Assembly: GCF_002211305.1 (NCBI RefSeq)
Contig: NZ_LOKW01000024.1
Coordinates: 434,001-498,000, forward strand
DNA length: 64,000 nucleotides
Reading direction: 5' to 3'
Origin: Rhizobium sp. R634
GTDB taxonomy: Bacteria; Pseudomonadota; Alphaproteobacteria; Rhizobiales; Rhizobiaceae
Part shown: piece by piece, positions 35,902 to 44,172 of the stretch
Layout: each line of letters starts with the position of its first letter
Numbering within the stretch: the first letter of the stretch is position 1
Made by a program: the position numbers and the translations under genes
Notes under the pieces: model-generated
The model's database searches: none
What the model saw: only the letters and a program-made list of their open reading frames with translations
Told to the model about the DNA's origin: nothing

Positions 35902-35912
35902 GAAGATATTCC

Positions 35913-36626
35913 ATGCGCCCTGCTGCCGTCTTCACAGGTTTCACAGGGATGGCGGTGGTAGCCGGCCTGCTGATGGCAGGCGAAGCAAGGCTTCGCGGCG
36001 GCTCATCAGGGGAAGAAAGCACGCCCGCAGATGAGACGGCCGCAGCAGCGCCGGGTGTTGCCCCTGAGACAGCCAAACCCACAGCGAGGATATCCGACGA
36101 ACGTGCCGAGATGATCGCCCGTTCCGCAGAACCGGCGGCTCCGCCCGCTGCGGCAGCGCCCGATGGCAAGGCGCCCAAACCCGCCGACCTCGCGCAACAA
36201 GCGGCGCCTGCCGCCAGCGAAACGGCGAGTCCCGCGGCGAAAAAGGCGATCGAGCTGCCGAGGCCGAAGGTCGAAAATGCCGGCGATCTTTCCTTCGGCG
36301 AGCGCAGGCTTCAGCTTGCCGGCATCGTCGCGACACCGGCCGACAGGATATGCGGGCCGGCAGGCCGGCAATGGCCCTGCGGCATGATGGCGAAGACGGC
36401 GCTACGCCAGTTGCTGCGCAACCGCAGCGTCGTCTGCGATCTCGATCAAGCCGAATGGAAGGGAACGATCACGGCGGCCTGCCGGCTCGGCACCCAGGAT
36501 CTCGGCTCGTGGCTTGCCGAAAACGGCTGGGCGGAAGCGGCGGCAGGTTCGCCTCTCGCCGCCATCTCCGAGACAGCCAGGCAGGCGGGGAGAGGCATAT
36601 ATGGCGGCGATCCGCGCCGCAAATAA
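35913..36626 (+). CDS. Thermonuclease (SNase-like) family protein, probably degenerate, membrane-anchored
   Basis: Protein of 237 residues with an N-terminal hydrophobic segment (VFTGFTGMAVVAGLLMAG), a long Ala/Pro-rich linker (about 35-130) and a C-terminal SNase-like beta-barrel (RRLQLAGIVATPADRICG, WPCGMMAKTALRQLL, LGSWLAENGWAEA). The usual Asp-Gly-Asp and Arg/Glu catalytic residues are not apparent, so nuclease activity is doubtful. Four Cys in the domain may form disulfides. ATG 35913 follows AGGAAG, 11 bp after the S24 gene. Confidence 0.75.
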   Translation: MRPAAVFTGFTGMAVVAGLLMAGEARLRGGSSGEESTPADETAAAAPGVAPETAKPTARISDERAEMIARSAEPAAPPAAAAPDGKAPKPADLAQQAAPAASETASPAAKKAIELPRPKVENAGDLSFGERRLQLAGIVATPADRICGPAGRQWPCGMMAKTALRQLLRNRSVVCDLDQAEWKGTITAACRLGTQDLGSWLAENGWAEAAAGSPLAAISETARQAGRGIYGGDPRRK

Positions 36627-36728
36627 CCGATACGCCGCGACAGGGATTGGCTTCCTCTCGTAGGGGGCGATCCCTTGTAATGGCCGCCGCCACTTCCTAA
36701 TCTGGGCAAATCGAAAAAGGAATCAGAG

Positions 36729-37142
36729 ATGAACAAGCCGCTTTCCGCCCATGATGCCCTGATCTACGTGATGGTGATGGCATCCGCCGTCGATAGCACG
36801 ATGAACGACAGGGAGATGACGAGGATCGGCCAACTGATCGGCTTCCTGCCGGTTTTCAAGGATTTCGATGACGATAAGCTGATTTCGATCGCGCGCGACT
36901 GCGCCTCGCTTCTTGCCGGGCCGGAGGGCCTCGACGTCGTTCTCGAAACGGTGCGCGATACCCTGCCGGCAAAGCTCTACGACACGGCCTATGCGCTCGC
37001 CGTCGAAGTAGCCTCCGCCGATCTCTCGGTCAAAGCCGAGGAACTCCGGCTGCTCAGCCTGCTGCGCGACCGGCTCGGCCTCGACAAGCTCACTTGCGCC
37101 GCGATCGAACGCAGCGCCATTGCCCGCTTCCGCAAGGGCTAG
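36729..37142 (+). CDS. TerB family protein (tellurite resistance/DnaJ-like helical)
   Basis: All-helical cytoplasmic protein of 137 residues. TerB features: DALIYVMVMASAVDSTMNDREM with the conserved acidic metal-site residues, and VASADLSVKAEELRLLSLLRDRLGLD. Function outside ter operons is unclear; there are no terC or terD genes here. Convergent with the solute-binding protein gene. Confidence 0.9.
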   Translation: MNKPLSAHDALIYVMVMASAVDSTMNDREMTRIGQLIGFLPVFKDFDDDKLISIARDCASLLAGPEGLDVVLETVRDTLPAKLYDTAYALAVEVASADLSVKAEELRLLSLLRDRLGLDKLTCAAIERSAIARFRKG

Positions 37143-37159
37143 AGTCTTTCCCCGGCGCT

Positions 37160-38035
37160 TCAATAAAGCCCATAAGGAAAATAGCGCAGATAGATTTCCT
37201 GCAAACGGCCGTTGCGCGACAGCGCGCCGAGCGCATGATCGATGGCCGATGTCAGCACGCTGTCCTTCTGCCGCAGCATGATGGTCATGCCCTCGCCAAG
37301 GAAATGTTCGGAGAGATAAGGGCCGTCGAAGAGCGCGCAGCATTTGGCCGAGGCGGGCGACGAGACCCAGAAGGAAAGCTGCAAGGCGTCGGCGAAAGCG
37401 GCGTCGACCTTGCGATCCCTCAGAGCCGTAAGCAGAGCCTCCCTGTTGTCGAAGGCCTGGGCCTTGATCGCCGGGAAGAAGGCAGCCAGCATCGCTTCGT
37501 GCACCGTGCCTTTGACGACGCCGACCGGATGGCCAGAAAGCGCGGCCGCCGTCTTTCCGTCCAGCGGCGCTGCGAGATTGCGCACGAAACGGGCCGGCAG
37601 CATCAGATAGGGTCTTGAGAAAAGGAACTGCCGGCGCAGTTCCGGGGTCACGGCAAGACCGGCGATGACGGCATCGCCTTGCGAGGCGGCGAGCGCATCC
37701 TTGAGATCGGCGAAGGGGACCGCCTGGATCTGGCACTTGTCCGAAATCTCCAGTTCGGCGCAGATTTCGCGGGCGAGATCGACATCGAAGCCGGAGAGCT
37801 TGCCGTTCTGATCGGTGAAATTGAAGGGCGGAAAATCGACCGATGTCAGGAAGCGCAGGCGGACCAGCGAGGAAAGATCCGGCCTGGCCAGGCGTTCACG
37901 CGCATCGAAGAGCAGCGGCAGCGATGGTGCCGCTTGCTGAGCGGATGCCGTAAAACTCGAAAACAGCGCTCCGAGAAACAGCCCGACCACAAAAAATCCC
38001 TTCAAAATCAGGGGCGACAGCTTGGATTGCATCAT
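37160..38035 (-). CDS. Periplasmic amino-acid-type solute-binding protein
   Basis: Extracytoplasmic binding protein of 291 residues (SBP_bac_3 family). Signal peptide LKGFFVVGLFLGALFSSFTASAQ, then LRFLTSVDFPPFNFTDQNGKL, SGFDVDLAREICAEL and GDAVIAGLAVTPELRRQFLF, the classic ligand-site segments, and the second lobe VGVVKGTVHEAML. No permease or ATPase genes are adjacent, so it is an orphan binding protein or acts with a sensor. ATG 38035 or 38032. Confidence 0.9.
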   Translation of the reverse strand: MMQSKLSPLILKGFFVVGLFLGALFSSFTASAQQAAPSLPLLFDARERLARPDLSSLVRLRFLTSVDFPPFNFTDQNGKLSGFDVDLAREICAELEISDKCQIQAVPFADLKDALAASQGDAVIAGLAVTPELRRQFLFSRPYLMLPARFVRNLAAPLDGKTAAALSGHPVGVVKGTVHEAMLAAFFPAIKAQAFDNREALLTALRDRKVDAAFADALQLSFWVSSPASAKCCALFDGPYLSEHFLGEGMTIMLRQKDSVLTSAIDHALGALSRNGRLQEIYLRYFPYGLY

Positions 38036-38360
38036 CGTGATCCGGTCTCGGGTTAAGCGCGAAGCATCGCCGAGATGTACCAGAGTCACGGCTGGCGGGG
38101 AATATGCATGGGCGGGATCGTGCCGCATTGGCGGCTCATCCGGCTGCCGCCGCAACATACTGGTGGATAACCGTTCAGCCCAGAAATTATGGGCATCCCC
38201 CACCCCGGCGTTAGGGCGGAATTAAAGAATAGCGCCTTTATTTATCGCGACGTCATCGGACCCGCCAGTCGATCGCATGATGCGCGCGTCAGCAGCTCTG
38301 TTTGCAACAATTGATTTCAAGCGCCGGGCGCAACAGGCCCGCCAATCGGGTGATATTTCC
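38036..38360. other. Intergenic region between divergent binding-protein and MCP genes
   Basis: No supported gene. It holds both promoters. The stretch AATTAAAGAATAGC near 38220 is AT-rich; no clear -35/-10 pair or palindrome was found. An upstream ATG at 38277 is open in frame with the MCP but lacks a ribosome site. Confidence 0.45.
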
Positions 38361-40367
38361 ATGCTGAAACATCTGAAAATCCGCACGAAGATCATATCGG
38401 TCGTGGCGCTGCTGGGACTGGTTGCCATGGCCGGACTTATCTATGTCATCGCCGAGTTCCGCCGTGCGGATACGGCCTACAGCGCCTTCATCGATCATGA
38501 GGCGCTCGCCTCGATGCAAAGCGCGCGCGCCAGCGCATCGGTCGTCGCCTCGGTGCTTCAGGTCAGCCTGCTTGCGGATATGAAGCCCGATACCCCGGCG
38601 TTCGAGACCGCGCTCGCCACACCCAGCAAGCTGCCGCAGGCCCGGGACCGGATGAAGCAGGCAGTGGCGCTTGTGCCCAGCCGCAAGCCGGCGATCGATG
38701 AAATCCAGGCCGGCATCGACGAGATCGAAACTCTGGCAGGCAAAATCATCGTACAGAGCAAAGCCAAGGACAGCGCCAGCGCCAAGGCAAACGTTGCCCT
38801 GATCAATGCCAAGCTCGACGCGCTGACGCCGAAGATGATCGCCAACAACGATGCGATGATGGCGATGCTCAACGATGGCGGCGACGCACTCTCGGCTTCC
38901 GTCAATGGACGGATCAACCTTTACCTCGCTTTGATCGGCATTGCTGTTCTCGCCGCGATCGGCCTCGGCGTCGCTGTCGCCCAGATCGGCATTGCCGGCC
39001 CGATGGCCGAACTGCGCCAGCGCATGACGCGGCTTGCCGAAGGCGATACGGACAGCGACATCAGCGGCCTCGACCGCCACGACGAGGTCGGCCAGATGGC
39101 CAAGGCCGTGTCGGTCTTCCGCGACAACGCGATCGAGCGCGCCGAGATCGAAGCGCGCGCCGCGGCCGACCGCAGCCTCAGCGACGGCGAGCGCCGCGAG
39201 CGCGAGGCGCAGAAGGCCCGCGAAGCCTCCGAACTCGAACGCGCGGTCACAGCACTCGGCGATGGCCTGCGCCGCCTTGCCGCCGGCGACCTCGCCTCGC
39301 ATATCAACGAACCCTTCGTCGCGCATCTCGATGCGCTGCGCGAGGATTTCAACAATTCGGTCGAGAAGCTCAACGAGACCATGCATACAGTCGGCGCCAA
39401 TGCCCGGGCGATCGGCGCCGGCGCCAACGAAATCCGTTCTTCCGCGGACGAGCTTTCCAGGCGGACGGAACAGCAGTCGGCCTCCGTCGAAGAGACGGCG
39501 GCAGCACTCGAAGAGATCACCACGACGGTGCGCGACGCCGCCAAACGGGCCGAGGAGGCAAGCCAGCTCGTCGCCCGCACCCGTCTCGGCGCCGAAAAAT
39601 CCGGCGCGATCGTCCGCAAGGCGGTCTCCGCCATGCAGCAAATCGAGCAGTCCTCGGCCGAGATCGGCAATATCATCGGCGTCATCGACGATATTGCCTT
39701 TCAGACCAATCTGCTGGCCCTCAATGCCGGCGTCGAAGCCGCGCGCGCCGGCGAAGCCGGCAAGGGTTTTGCCGTCGTCGCCCAGGAAGTGCGCGAACTC
39801 GCCCAGCGTTCGGCCAAGGCGGCAAAGGAAATCAAGGACCTTATCACCACGTCGGGCACGCAGGTGCAGACCGGCGTTTCGCTTGTCGGCGAAACCGGCA
39901 AGGCACTCGATTCGATCGTCCACGAGGTCCAGGAAATAAACCAGCACGTCCACGCGATCGCCGAAGCCTCCCGAGAACAGTCGATCGGGCTGCAGGAGAT
40001 CAACACGGCCGTCAACACGATGGACCAGGGCACGCAGCAGAATGCGGCGATGGTCGAGCAATCGACGGCCGCCAGCCACAGCCTTGCCACGGAAGCAGCC
40101 GCGCTCAACAATTTGCTCGGCCAGTTCCGCCTGACGGGCACCGGCAGCTTCGCCGCCGCCGCGCCGATCGCCTCGATCCGGCCCCCGGCCCCCGCCCCGC
40201 GCGCCGTAGCGCGCCCGGCTGCCAAGGCGCCGATCCGCATCGCGAGGGAAGGTACGGCCCGCCCGACCGCCTCGCCGGCCCGCACACTCGGTCAACAGCT
40301 CGCCAACGCCTTCGGCGCAGGCAGCAGCGCATCATCCAGCAAGGATGCCGACTGGACGGAATTCTGA
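38361..40367 (+). CDS. Methyl-accepting chemotaxis protein with C-terminal CheR-tethering pentapeptide
   Basis: Transmembrane chemoreceptor of 668 residues: first helix (IISVVALLGLVAMAGLIYVI), periplasmic domain about 35-185, second helix (LYLALIGIAVLAAIGLGVAV), HAMP domain (about 210-265), then the MA signalling hairpin with the conserved tip DDIAFQTNLLALNAGVEAAR (about 445-465). The protein ends DWTEF, matching the xWxxF motif that recruits CheR/CheB, after an Ala/Pro-rich flexible linker. ATG 38361 is preferred to 38277. No che genes nearby. A hairpin terminator follows. Confidence 0.95.
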   Translation: MLKHLKIRTKIISVVALLGLVAMAGLIYVIAEFRRADTAYSAFIDHEALASMQSARASASVVASVLQVSLLADMKPDTPAFETALATPSKLPQARDRMKQAVALVPSRKPAIDEIQAGIDEIETLAGKIIVQSKAKDSASAKANVALINAKLDALTPKMIANNDAMMAMLNDGGDALSASVNGRINLYLALIGIAVLAAIGLGVAVAQIGIAGPMAELRQRMTRLAEGDTDSDISGLDRHDEVGQMAKAVSVFRDNAIERAEIEARAAADRSLSDGERREREAQKAREASELERAVTALGDGLRRLAAGDLASHINEPFVAHLDALREDFNNSVEKLNETMHTVGANARAIGAGANEIRSSADELSRRTEQQSASVEETAAALEEITTTVRDAAKRAEEASQLVARTRLGAEKSGAIVRKAVSAMQQIEQSSAEIGNIIGVIDDIAFQTNLLALNAGVEAARAGEAGKGFAVVAQEVRELAQRSAKAAKEIKDLITTSGTQVQTGVSLVGETGKALDSIVHEVQEINQHVHAIAEASREQSIGLQEINTAVNTMDQGTQQNAAMVEQSTAASHSLATEAAALNNLLGQFRLTGTGSFAAAAPIASIRPPAPAPRAVARPAAKAPIRIAREGTARPTASPARTLGQQLANAFGAGSSASSSKDADWTEF

Positions 40368-40391
40368 ACCGATCGATACAGGCATGTCGAG

Positions 40392-40417
40392 GGGCGGCTG
40401 CGGCCGCCCTTTGCTTT
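40392..40417 (+). terminator. Rho-independent terminator after the MCP gene
   Basis: GGGCGGC-TGCG-GCCGCCC (40392-40409) followed by TTTGCTTT, 25 bp after the stop codon. Confidence 0.8.
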
Positions 40418-40513
40418 CAGGCAGCACGCACCAAAGATTGAGAGCGACATGCCGTTTGCTTGATGCGCGGGACTTTATAGGGAGTATGATCGTATCGTTC
40501 GGCTCATCGGGGG

Positions 40514-40804
40514 ATGGATATGAAACCCGCAATCATCGGCCTCATCGGCACTCTGGCTCTTGCCGGGTGCACCACCGCCGCCGCCAACTACAGCGGCCCC
40601 GGCCTTGAGCCGATACCCGGCAGCATCACCTATAGCGGCCAGCCGCGCACCAAGCTCACCAAATCGCCGCCCGGCTCCGCCTTTCCGCACGATTTCATCG
40701 ACCAATACGGCCGGCAAGTGGAGGAAACTTACATCATCCGGCCCGACAGAAGCCTGGTCATCGCGCATCGCCGCTACAGGCCGATCTGGTTATTCGACGA
40801 TTAA
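40514..40804 (+). CDS. Small hypothetical lipoprotein, 96 aa
   Basis: Signal peptide with lipobox (IIGLIGTLALAGC), then about 75 residues ending RYRPIWLFDD. The segment PGSAFPHDFIDQYGRQVEETY is likely the conserved core. ATG 40514 (or 40520) follows GGGGG. Function unknown. It is the last chromosomal gene before the island junction at 40833. Confidence 0.8.
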   Translation: MDMKPAIIGLIGTLALAGCTTAAANYSGPGLEPIPGSITYSGQPRTKLTKSPPGSAFPHDFIDQYGRQVEETYIIRPDRSLVIAHRRYRPIWLFDD

Positions 40805-40832
40805 GCGCGTTCGATTCAGTTTGCGGAAAAAT

Positions 40833-40854
40833 TGGAGCGGGTGAAGGGAATCGA
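40833..40854 (-). other. attL: 22-bp duplicate of a tRNA-Gly 3' end (left border of genomic island)
   Basis: Read on the minus strand the site is TCGATTCCCTT followed by CACCCGCTCCA: the 3' half of a T-arm, the acceptor strand CACCCGC, a discriminator T and CCA. CACCCGC pairs with GCGGGTG, the 5' acceptor strand typical of alphaproteobacterial tRNA-Gly. No tRNA body follows; sequence diverges at 40855. This is what integration into the 3' end of a tRNA gene leaves at the end away from the intact tRNA. Confidence 0.8.
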
Positions 40855-41023
40855 TATCGTCACTTAATGGCTTGTAATATTTTGATAATCATTGACGCTC
40901 GTGCGAGAGTACCGAGATTTGTACCGAAAAGCGATCGGGATGTAGATAGCCGATAAAAACCTTGTAAGACAATCTCCATCCACGGTAGAACCTATCCTCG
41001 CGACGTATTGAAGTTGAGGCGGC

Positions 41024-41971
41024 ATGGAACGAGCCCTTGAGCGCATCGACCTTATAGAGAAAGCCAGATTGTTCTCTGAGGACCTCTATGCACAAAATCA
41101 GATCGAGCGACCAAACGGCGAATCACCGTTCTATAAAGTGAGCCTCGGCGACAAATACCGGCCGAAAGACGCTGTAACGCTTCTATTGGACACCTCCCCC
41201 TCATTTTTCGGGCATAAGGAGGTTATGTTCGCTAGTTTTACGAGCTGGGTGATCTTACCGAACGACCCGAACGTGAGGCTCGAACTTATCGGCCTCTGCA
41301 TTAAGCGACTTCTCGCGAAGGCCGAAGCAATCGCGTCAGAAGATTTCAGCGAAAATTCGATCCTTATGCGAGACCTAATCGCTCGGCATTTGATAGCAGG
41401 TCCGCAATTCATAGAACAAATCTATGTGCCCTTCGGTGGTGGAATGGAACTGCTGTCTGACTTCGGTTCACGGACTATCGCCGATCACCTTTTCGATGAT
41501 GAACGAAAGAGTTTCTATACGATCTTAAAAATGATGGCTTCGTGCCTTTACGTTGCGAGTTGCACTTCGGAAGACGGGTCGGTTCAGCCGACCGTAAACA
41601 AGGCCGTGGCAACTGTACGCACCTTCATCGATCCCAAGATAATGTCCAGGGCATCAATCTACGCCAAATGGGCTGAATGCAAGGATACAATCGCCTGGAT
41701 CTGTGCGGCAGAGAGCATTGAGCTGGAGATTGGCACCCTACTAGATAAACTGCTTCAGGCGAATGCCACCTTCGAAGAGCACGGTAAGCTCTTCGAAAAA
41801 TGGGCGCGACGGGCGAAATTCTTTTGCGAGCATGTTCTCCGTCGCATGCCAGACAGCGAACTCTATGAGGCGAACATTCGTCCACTTCGTAAAGTGGAAC
41901 CCGAGCGCTTTTCACTGAATTTGCTAACGCCAAGCGATGTGGCATTTACCAAAAAGGCATACAGCCTTTAG
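41024..41971 (+). CDS. Hypothetical protein, 315 aa (first island gene)
   Basis: Soluble, probably helical protein of 315 residues with no signal peptide or membrane segment. Notable pieces: ERPNGESPFYKVSLGDKYRP, FASFTSWVILPNDPNVRLELI and YAKWAECKDTIAWICAAESIELEIG. No family recognised. ATG 41024 follows TTGAGGCGGC. Codon use is less GC-biased than the flanking chromosome, consistent with transfer. It sits 170 bp inside the attL site. Confidence 0.75.
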   Translation: MERALERIDLIEKARLFSEDLYAQNQIERPNGESPFYKVSLGDKYRPKDAVTLLLDTSPSFFGHKEVMFASFTSWVILPNDPNVRLELIGLCIKRLLAKAEAIASEDFSENSILMRDLIARHLIAGPQFIEQIYVPFGGGMELLSDFGSRTIADHLFDDERKSFYTILKMMASCLYVASCTSEDGSVQPTVNKAVATVRTFIDPKIMSRASIYAKWAECKDTIAWICAAESIELEIGTLLDKLLQANATFEEHGKLFEKWARRAKFFCEHVLRRMPDSELYEANIRPLRKVEPERFSLNLLTPSDVAFTKKAYSL

Positions 41972-42102
41972 AAGAGCATTTTACGGGCGCACAACTTTTC
42001 TGTTGTCTGTATTTCTTTCGCCTAGTCCAAAAAACTCTGGAAATGGTCAGCTCCGTCGCCGCGGTGCATCTTTGTCTCGTCTTCATCACACAGGAGCAGA
42101 CG

Positions 42103-42345
42103 ATGACAACAACACACGCAAGCAAACTGACGATCGCATCGAGAATCCATCCCGATAGCTTCCTCCGCCTGAGTTCGATTTTGAGCCCGATTGGACCGCT
42201 TCCGATCAGCCGGTCTAGCTGGTGGCTGAAGGTGCGACGAGGCGAGTTCCCTCAGCCGATCAAGCTCGGACCGCGTACCACAGCATGGCGCGGCAAAGAC
42301 ATCATCGACCTTATTGAACGTCTCGAGAACAGGAGCAACAAATGA
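42103..42345 (+). CDS. AlpA-like helix-turn-helix regulator/excisionase
   Basis: Small DNA-binding protein of 80 residues with the AlpA/MerR-like pattern PLPISRSSWWLKVRRGEFPQ, then PIKLGPRTTAWRGKDIIDLIERL. Members act as excisionases or as activators of integrase genes in prophages and integrative elements. ATG 42103 follows CAGGAG. It overlaps the next gene by four bases (ATGA). Its presence near attL supports an integrative element. Confidence 0.88.
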   Translation: MTTTHASKLTIASRIHPDSFLRLSSILSPIGPLPISRSSWWLKVRRGEFPQPIKLGPRTTAWRGKDIIDLIERLENRSNK

Positions 42346-43037
42346 ACGCGATTTATGAATGTGCGCCGCAGAACTTGCTTGAGGTCGGCGCAACTACCTA
42401 TCTTAAAAACGTGCGGTCTCAGATGGTGCAGTTGCTCACGAGAACTGATGATAGCCTCAGGGTTCAACTTGGCCAAGTCTATGCCGCTGCTGAATATTTG
42501 CGGGACGACGTAGATCAATGGCAAGCATTTTGCGAGCAGGACGAGTGGCTCAACTTCAAAGGAAGGCCGCGCGCGACAACTGCACACCAAAAGAACGCTC
42601 TTAAGCACGCCATCCGTTTCGCAGTAGGCTTTGACGGCGCGAAAGCGAACAGCACGGTGCACCGCTATAACAATGCGATGAGGGGATGGTGGCAAGAGGG
42701 CGTAGCCGCTCAAGAAATTCCAATGCTGCTTGAGCAGAACGGGGGTGTCGAGAAAATGAAACGTGCCAATGCCGATCGGGGTGGCCTGTTATTGAGGCTG
42801 CGTGAAAATCGGCATGCAAAGTCGATAAACAAGGAGACTCGGCAATTTGATGCCATCGTCGTAATTCGTGTCTTCGAATCCGCCGACGGTATACGTGAGG
42901 CAGAGATTATGACCGGCATCGCAAGCGTGAAAAAACTTCCGCTGATCGAGCACTTCGAGCCGCATTTCGAAGAATGGCACGATAGGGAAATCCGGGCAAA
43001 AAAAGCTATGCCCGGGACCCGTGCCCCTACCTTGTAA
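42342..43037 (+). CDS. Hypothetical island protein, 231 aa
   Basis: Soluble protein of 231 residues co-translated with the AlpA-like gene (ATGA overlap; AGGAGC ribosome site). N-terminal half has helical segments (TYLKNVRSQMVQLL, QVYAAAEYLRDDVDQWQAF); a Lys/Arg-rich middle (FKGRPRATTAHQKNALKHA) could bind DNA. No family recognised. Its place between the AlpA-like gene and the HUH-motif gene suggests a role in replication or maintenance of the element. Confidence 0.72.
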   Translation: MNAIYECAPQNLLEVGATTYLKNVRSQMVQLLTRTDDSLRVQLGQVYAAAEYLRDDVDQWQAFCEQDEWLNFKGRPRATTAHQKNALKHAIRFAVGFDGAKANSTVHRYNNAMRGWWQEGVAAQEIPMLLEQNGGVEKMKRANADRGGLLLRLRENRHAKSINKETRQFDAIVVIRVFESADGIREAEIMTGIASVKKLPLIEHFEPHFEEWHDREIRAKKAMPGTRAPTL

Positions 43038-43071
43038 TACCCAACCCACCACCGCGAAAATTCATCATTTA

Positions 43072-43112
43072 CGACAGGCAAGGCTGCCTGAACGGTAGAA
43101 CATTGCCTGTCG
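43072..43112. repeat. Inverted repeat upstream of the HUH-motif gene (candidate origin)
   Basis: CGACAGGCAA (43072-43081) and TTGCCTGTCG (43103-43112) form a perfect 10-bp inverted repeat with a 21-base spacer. A third copy of the arm core, TGCCTG (43085-43090), makes an alternative hairpin with CAGGCA (43075-43080). It lies 16 bp before the ATG of the HUH-motif protein, where Rep-binding or nick sites of rolling-circle replicons can occur. It could also be an operator. Confidence 0.5.
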
Positions 43113-43128
43113 ATTATTAGGAGAGCCT

Positions 43129-44034
43129 ATGAACACCAACAGACGTAAACTTTACAGGGTAAGAACTATGCAGGGTTTTGAGCGGCAGGCCCTCGCAGAA
43201 GATCAGCGACTTCGGAGATATCGGGTGTCGTACGCGTGCTGGCACCTATTCAGTGATCAGACACGAATAGACCTTGCTGCGAGAAATGCAGAATCGCTTA
43301 AAGCGATTAATGCAATCGCTCGCATAGAATTCACCCGTGCTCTTATGATGGAACTTCAGGGAATTCGTGCAAAGCTGGAACCAGTGCATTTTGTCACTCT
43401 CATTTCGGATAAGCACGCAGGGTCACTTTCCAAGGTGTCATCTTTTGATCTGAAATCCTACCGCAAGTGGGTGCGCGAAGCGCTGGAGGGTTTCGATTTT
43501 ATCGGACTTGCGGACCTTGCCTACTACTACCGATCACCATTTCTCTCGGACGGCTACAAGCCGCACGGGTCATGGCACTGCCATCTTATAGTTTGGGGCG
43601 TACCGGAAGGAACGATCCAAGCCAAAAAGTGCGCTATGGACAAATCCGAGAAAGCTTTCGTTCCCGGCGCCACACCTTTTCATTACGATACCCGATCAGG
43701 TGCACAGGTTGACGAGATGCTCTTCTATTTAGCGAAAGGCCCAGTCGCGGAATATTCAGCATTTCCGATCTTGTCCGATCAGGCCGATCTGATCACCGGC
43801 GAGCTCATTAAGGTGCCCACTTCTAGATGGAGGAATCAAAAGCGGAAGATAGGACCTGCAGCCCTTATTCGAGCGATCAATTGCATCGGAGACGTAACCT
43901 TCAAAGACATGTGCATTGCTAATGGCCATGGAAGACACCTTAAGCGCAGGGCCCTTAAAAAAACGCGGGCGAAATTGGCAGTTCTCCGGCGCCTACATCA
44001 ACAGGATCTAGCTCGCGCATTATCTGACTTCTGA
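43129..44034 (+). CDS. Putative HUH endonuclease, rolling-circle Rep-like
   Basis: Protein of 301 residues in which the three rolling-circle Rep motifs occur in order: motif I HFVTLIS (residues 87-93), motif II WHCHLIVWG with His150-x-His152, and motif III FYLAK with Tyr200-x2-Lys203. Spacing (about 60 and 50 residues) fits HUH initiators, where the two His hold a metal and Tyr attacks DNA. The basic C-terminus (HLKRRALKKTRAKLAVLRR) suits DNA binding. I do not recognise the exact family; assignment rests on motifs. ATG 43129 has AGGAG. It may nick an origin for element replication or transfer. Confidence 0.6.
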   Translation: MNTNRRKLYRVRTMQGFERQALAEDQRLRRYRVSYACWHLFSDQTRIDLAARNAESLKAINAIARIEFTRALMMELQGIRAKLEPVHFVTLISDKHAGSLSKVSSFDLKSYRKWVREALEGFDFIGLADLAYYYRSPFLSDGYKPHGSWHCHLIVWGVPEGTIQAKKCAMDKSEKAFVPGATPFHYDTRSGAQVDEMLFYLAKGPVAEYSAFPILSDQADLITGELIKVPTSRWRNQKRKIGPAALIRAINCIGDVTFKDMCIANGHGRHLKRRALKKTRAKLAVLRRLHQQDLARALSDF

Positions 44035-44078
44035 ACCAACCCCCAAGTAGTGCGTATTGCATAATTATCAACCTCCGA

Positions 44079-44107
44079 TTGACAATCGGCGTGAGTTCTG
44101 ATATAAC
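44079..44107 (+). promoter_or_regulatory. Strong sigma-70 promoter
   Basis: TTGACA (44079-44084), a 17-bp spacer and TATAAC (44102-44107). Transcription would start near 44114 and meet a small hairpin (ATCGTC-GCT-GACGAT, 44110-44124) and a terminator-like stem at 44137 before the gene at 44173. Confidence 0.8.
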
Positions 44108-44136
44108 ATATCGTCGCTGACGATCGGCGGCTTGTT

Positions 44137-44158
44137 GAGGGGCTTCGGCCCCTCTTTT
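44137..44158 (+). terminator. Terminator/attenuator in the leader of the 192-aa gene
   Basis: GAGGGGC-TTCG-GCCCCTC (44137-44154) followed by TTTT: a perfect 7-bp stem with a UUCG tetraloop. It lies downstream of the promoter at 44079 and 15 bases before ATG 44173. It may make a short RNA of about 45 nt or regulate read-through. Confidence 0.8.
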
Positions 44159-44172
44159 AATTGGAGAGCTAC

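Noticed and set aside
38289..40295. 668-codon minus-strand frame opposite the chemoreceptor
   Set aside because: Antisense shadow; no recognisable features.
40833..40854. A functional tRNA-Gly gene
   Set aside because: Only the last 22 bases match; no D-arm, anticodon or 5' acceptor strand follows, so it is an attachment-site fragment.
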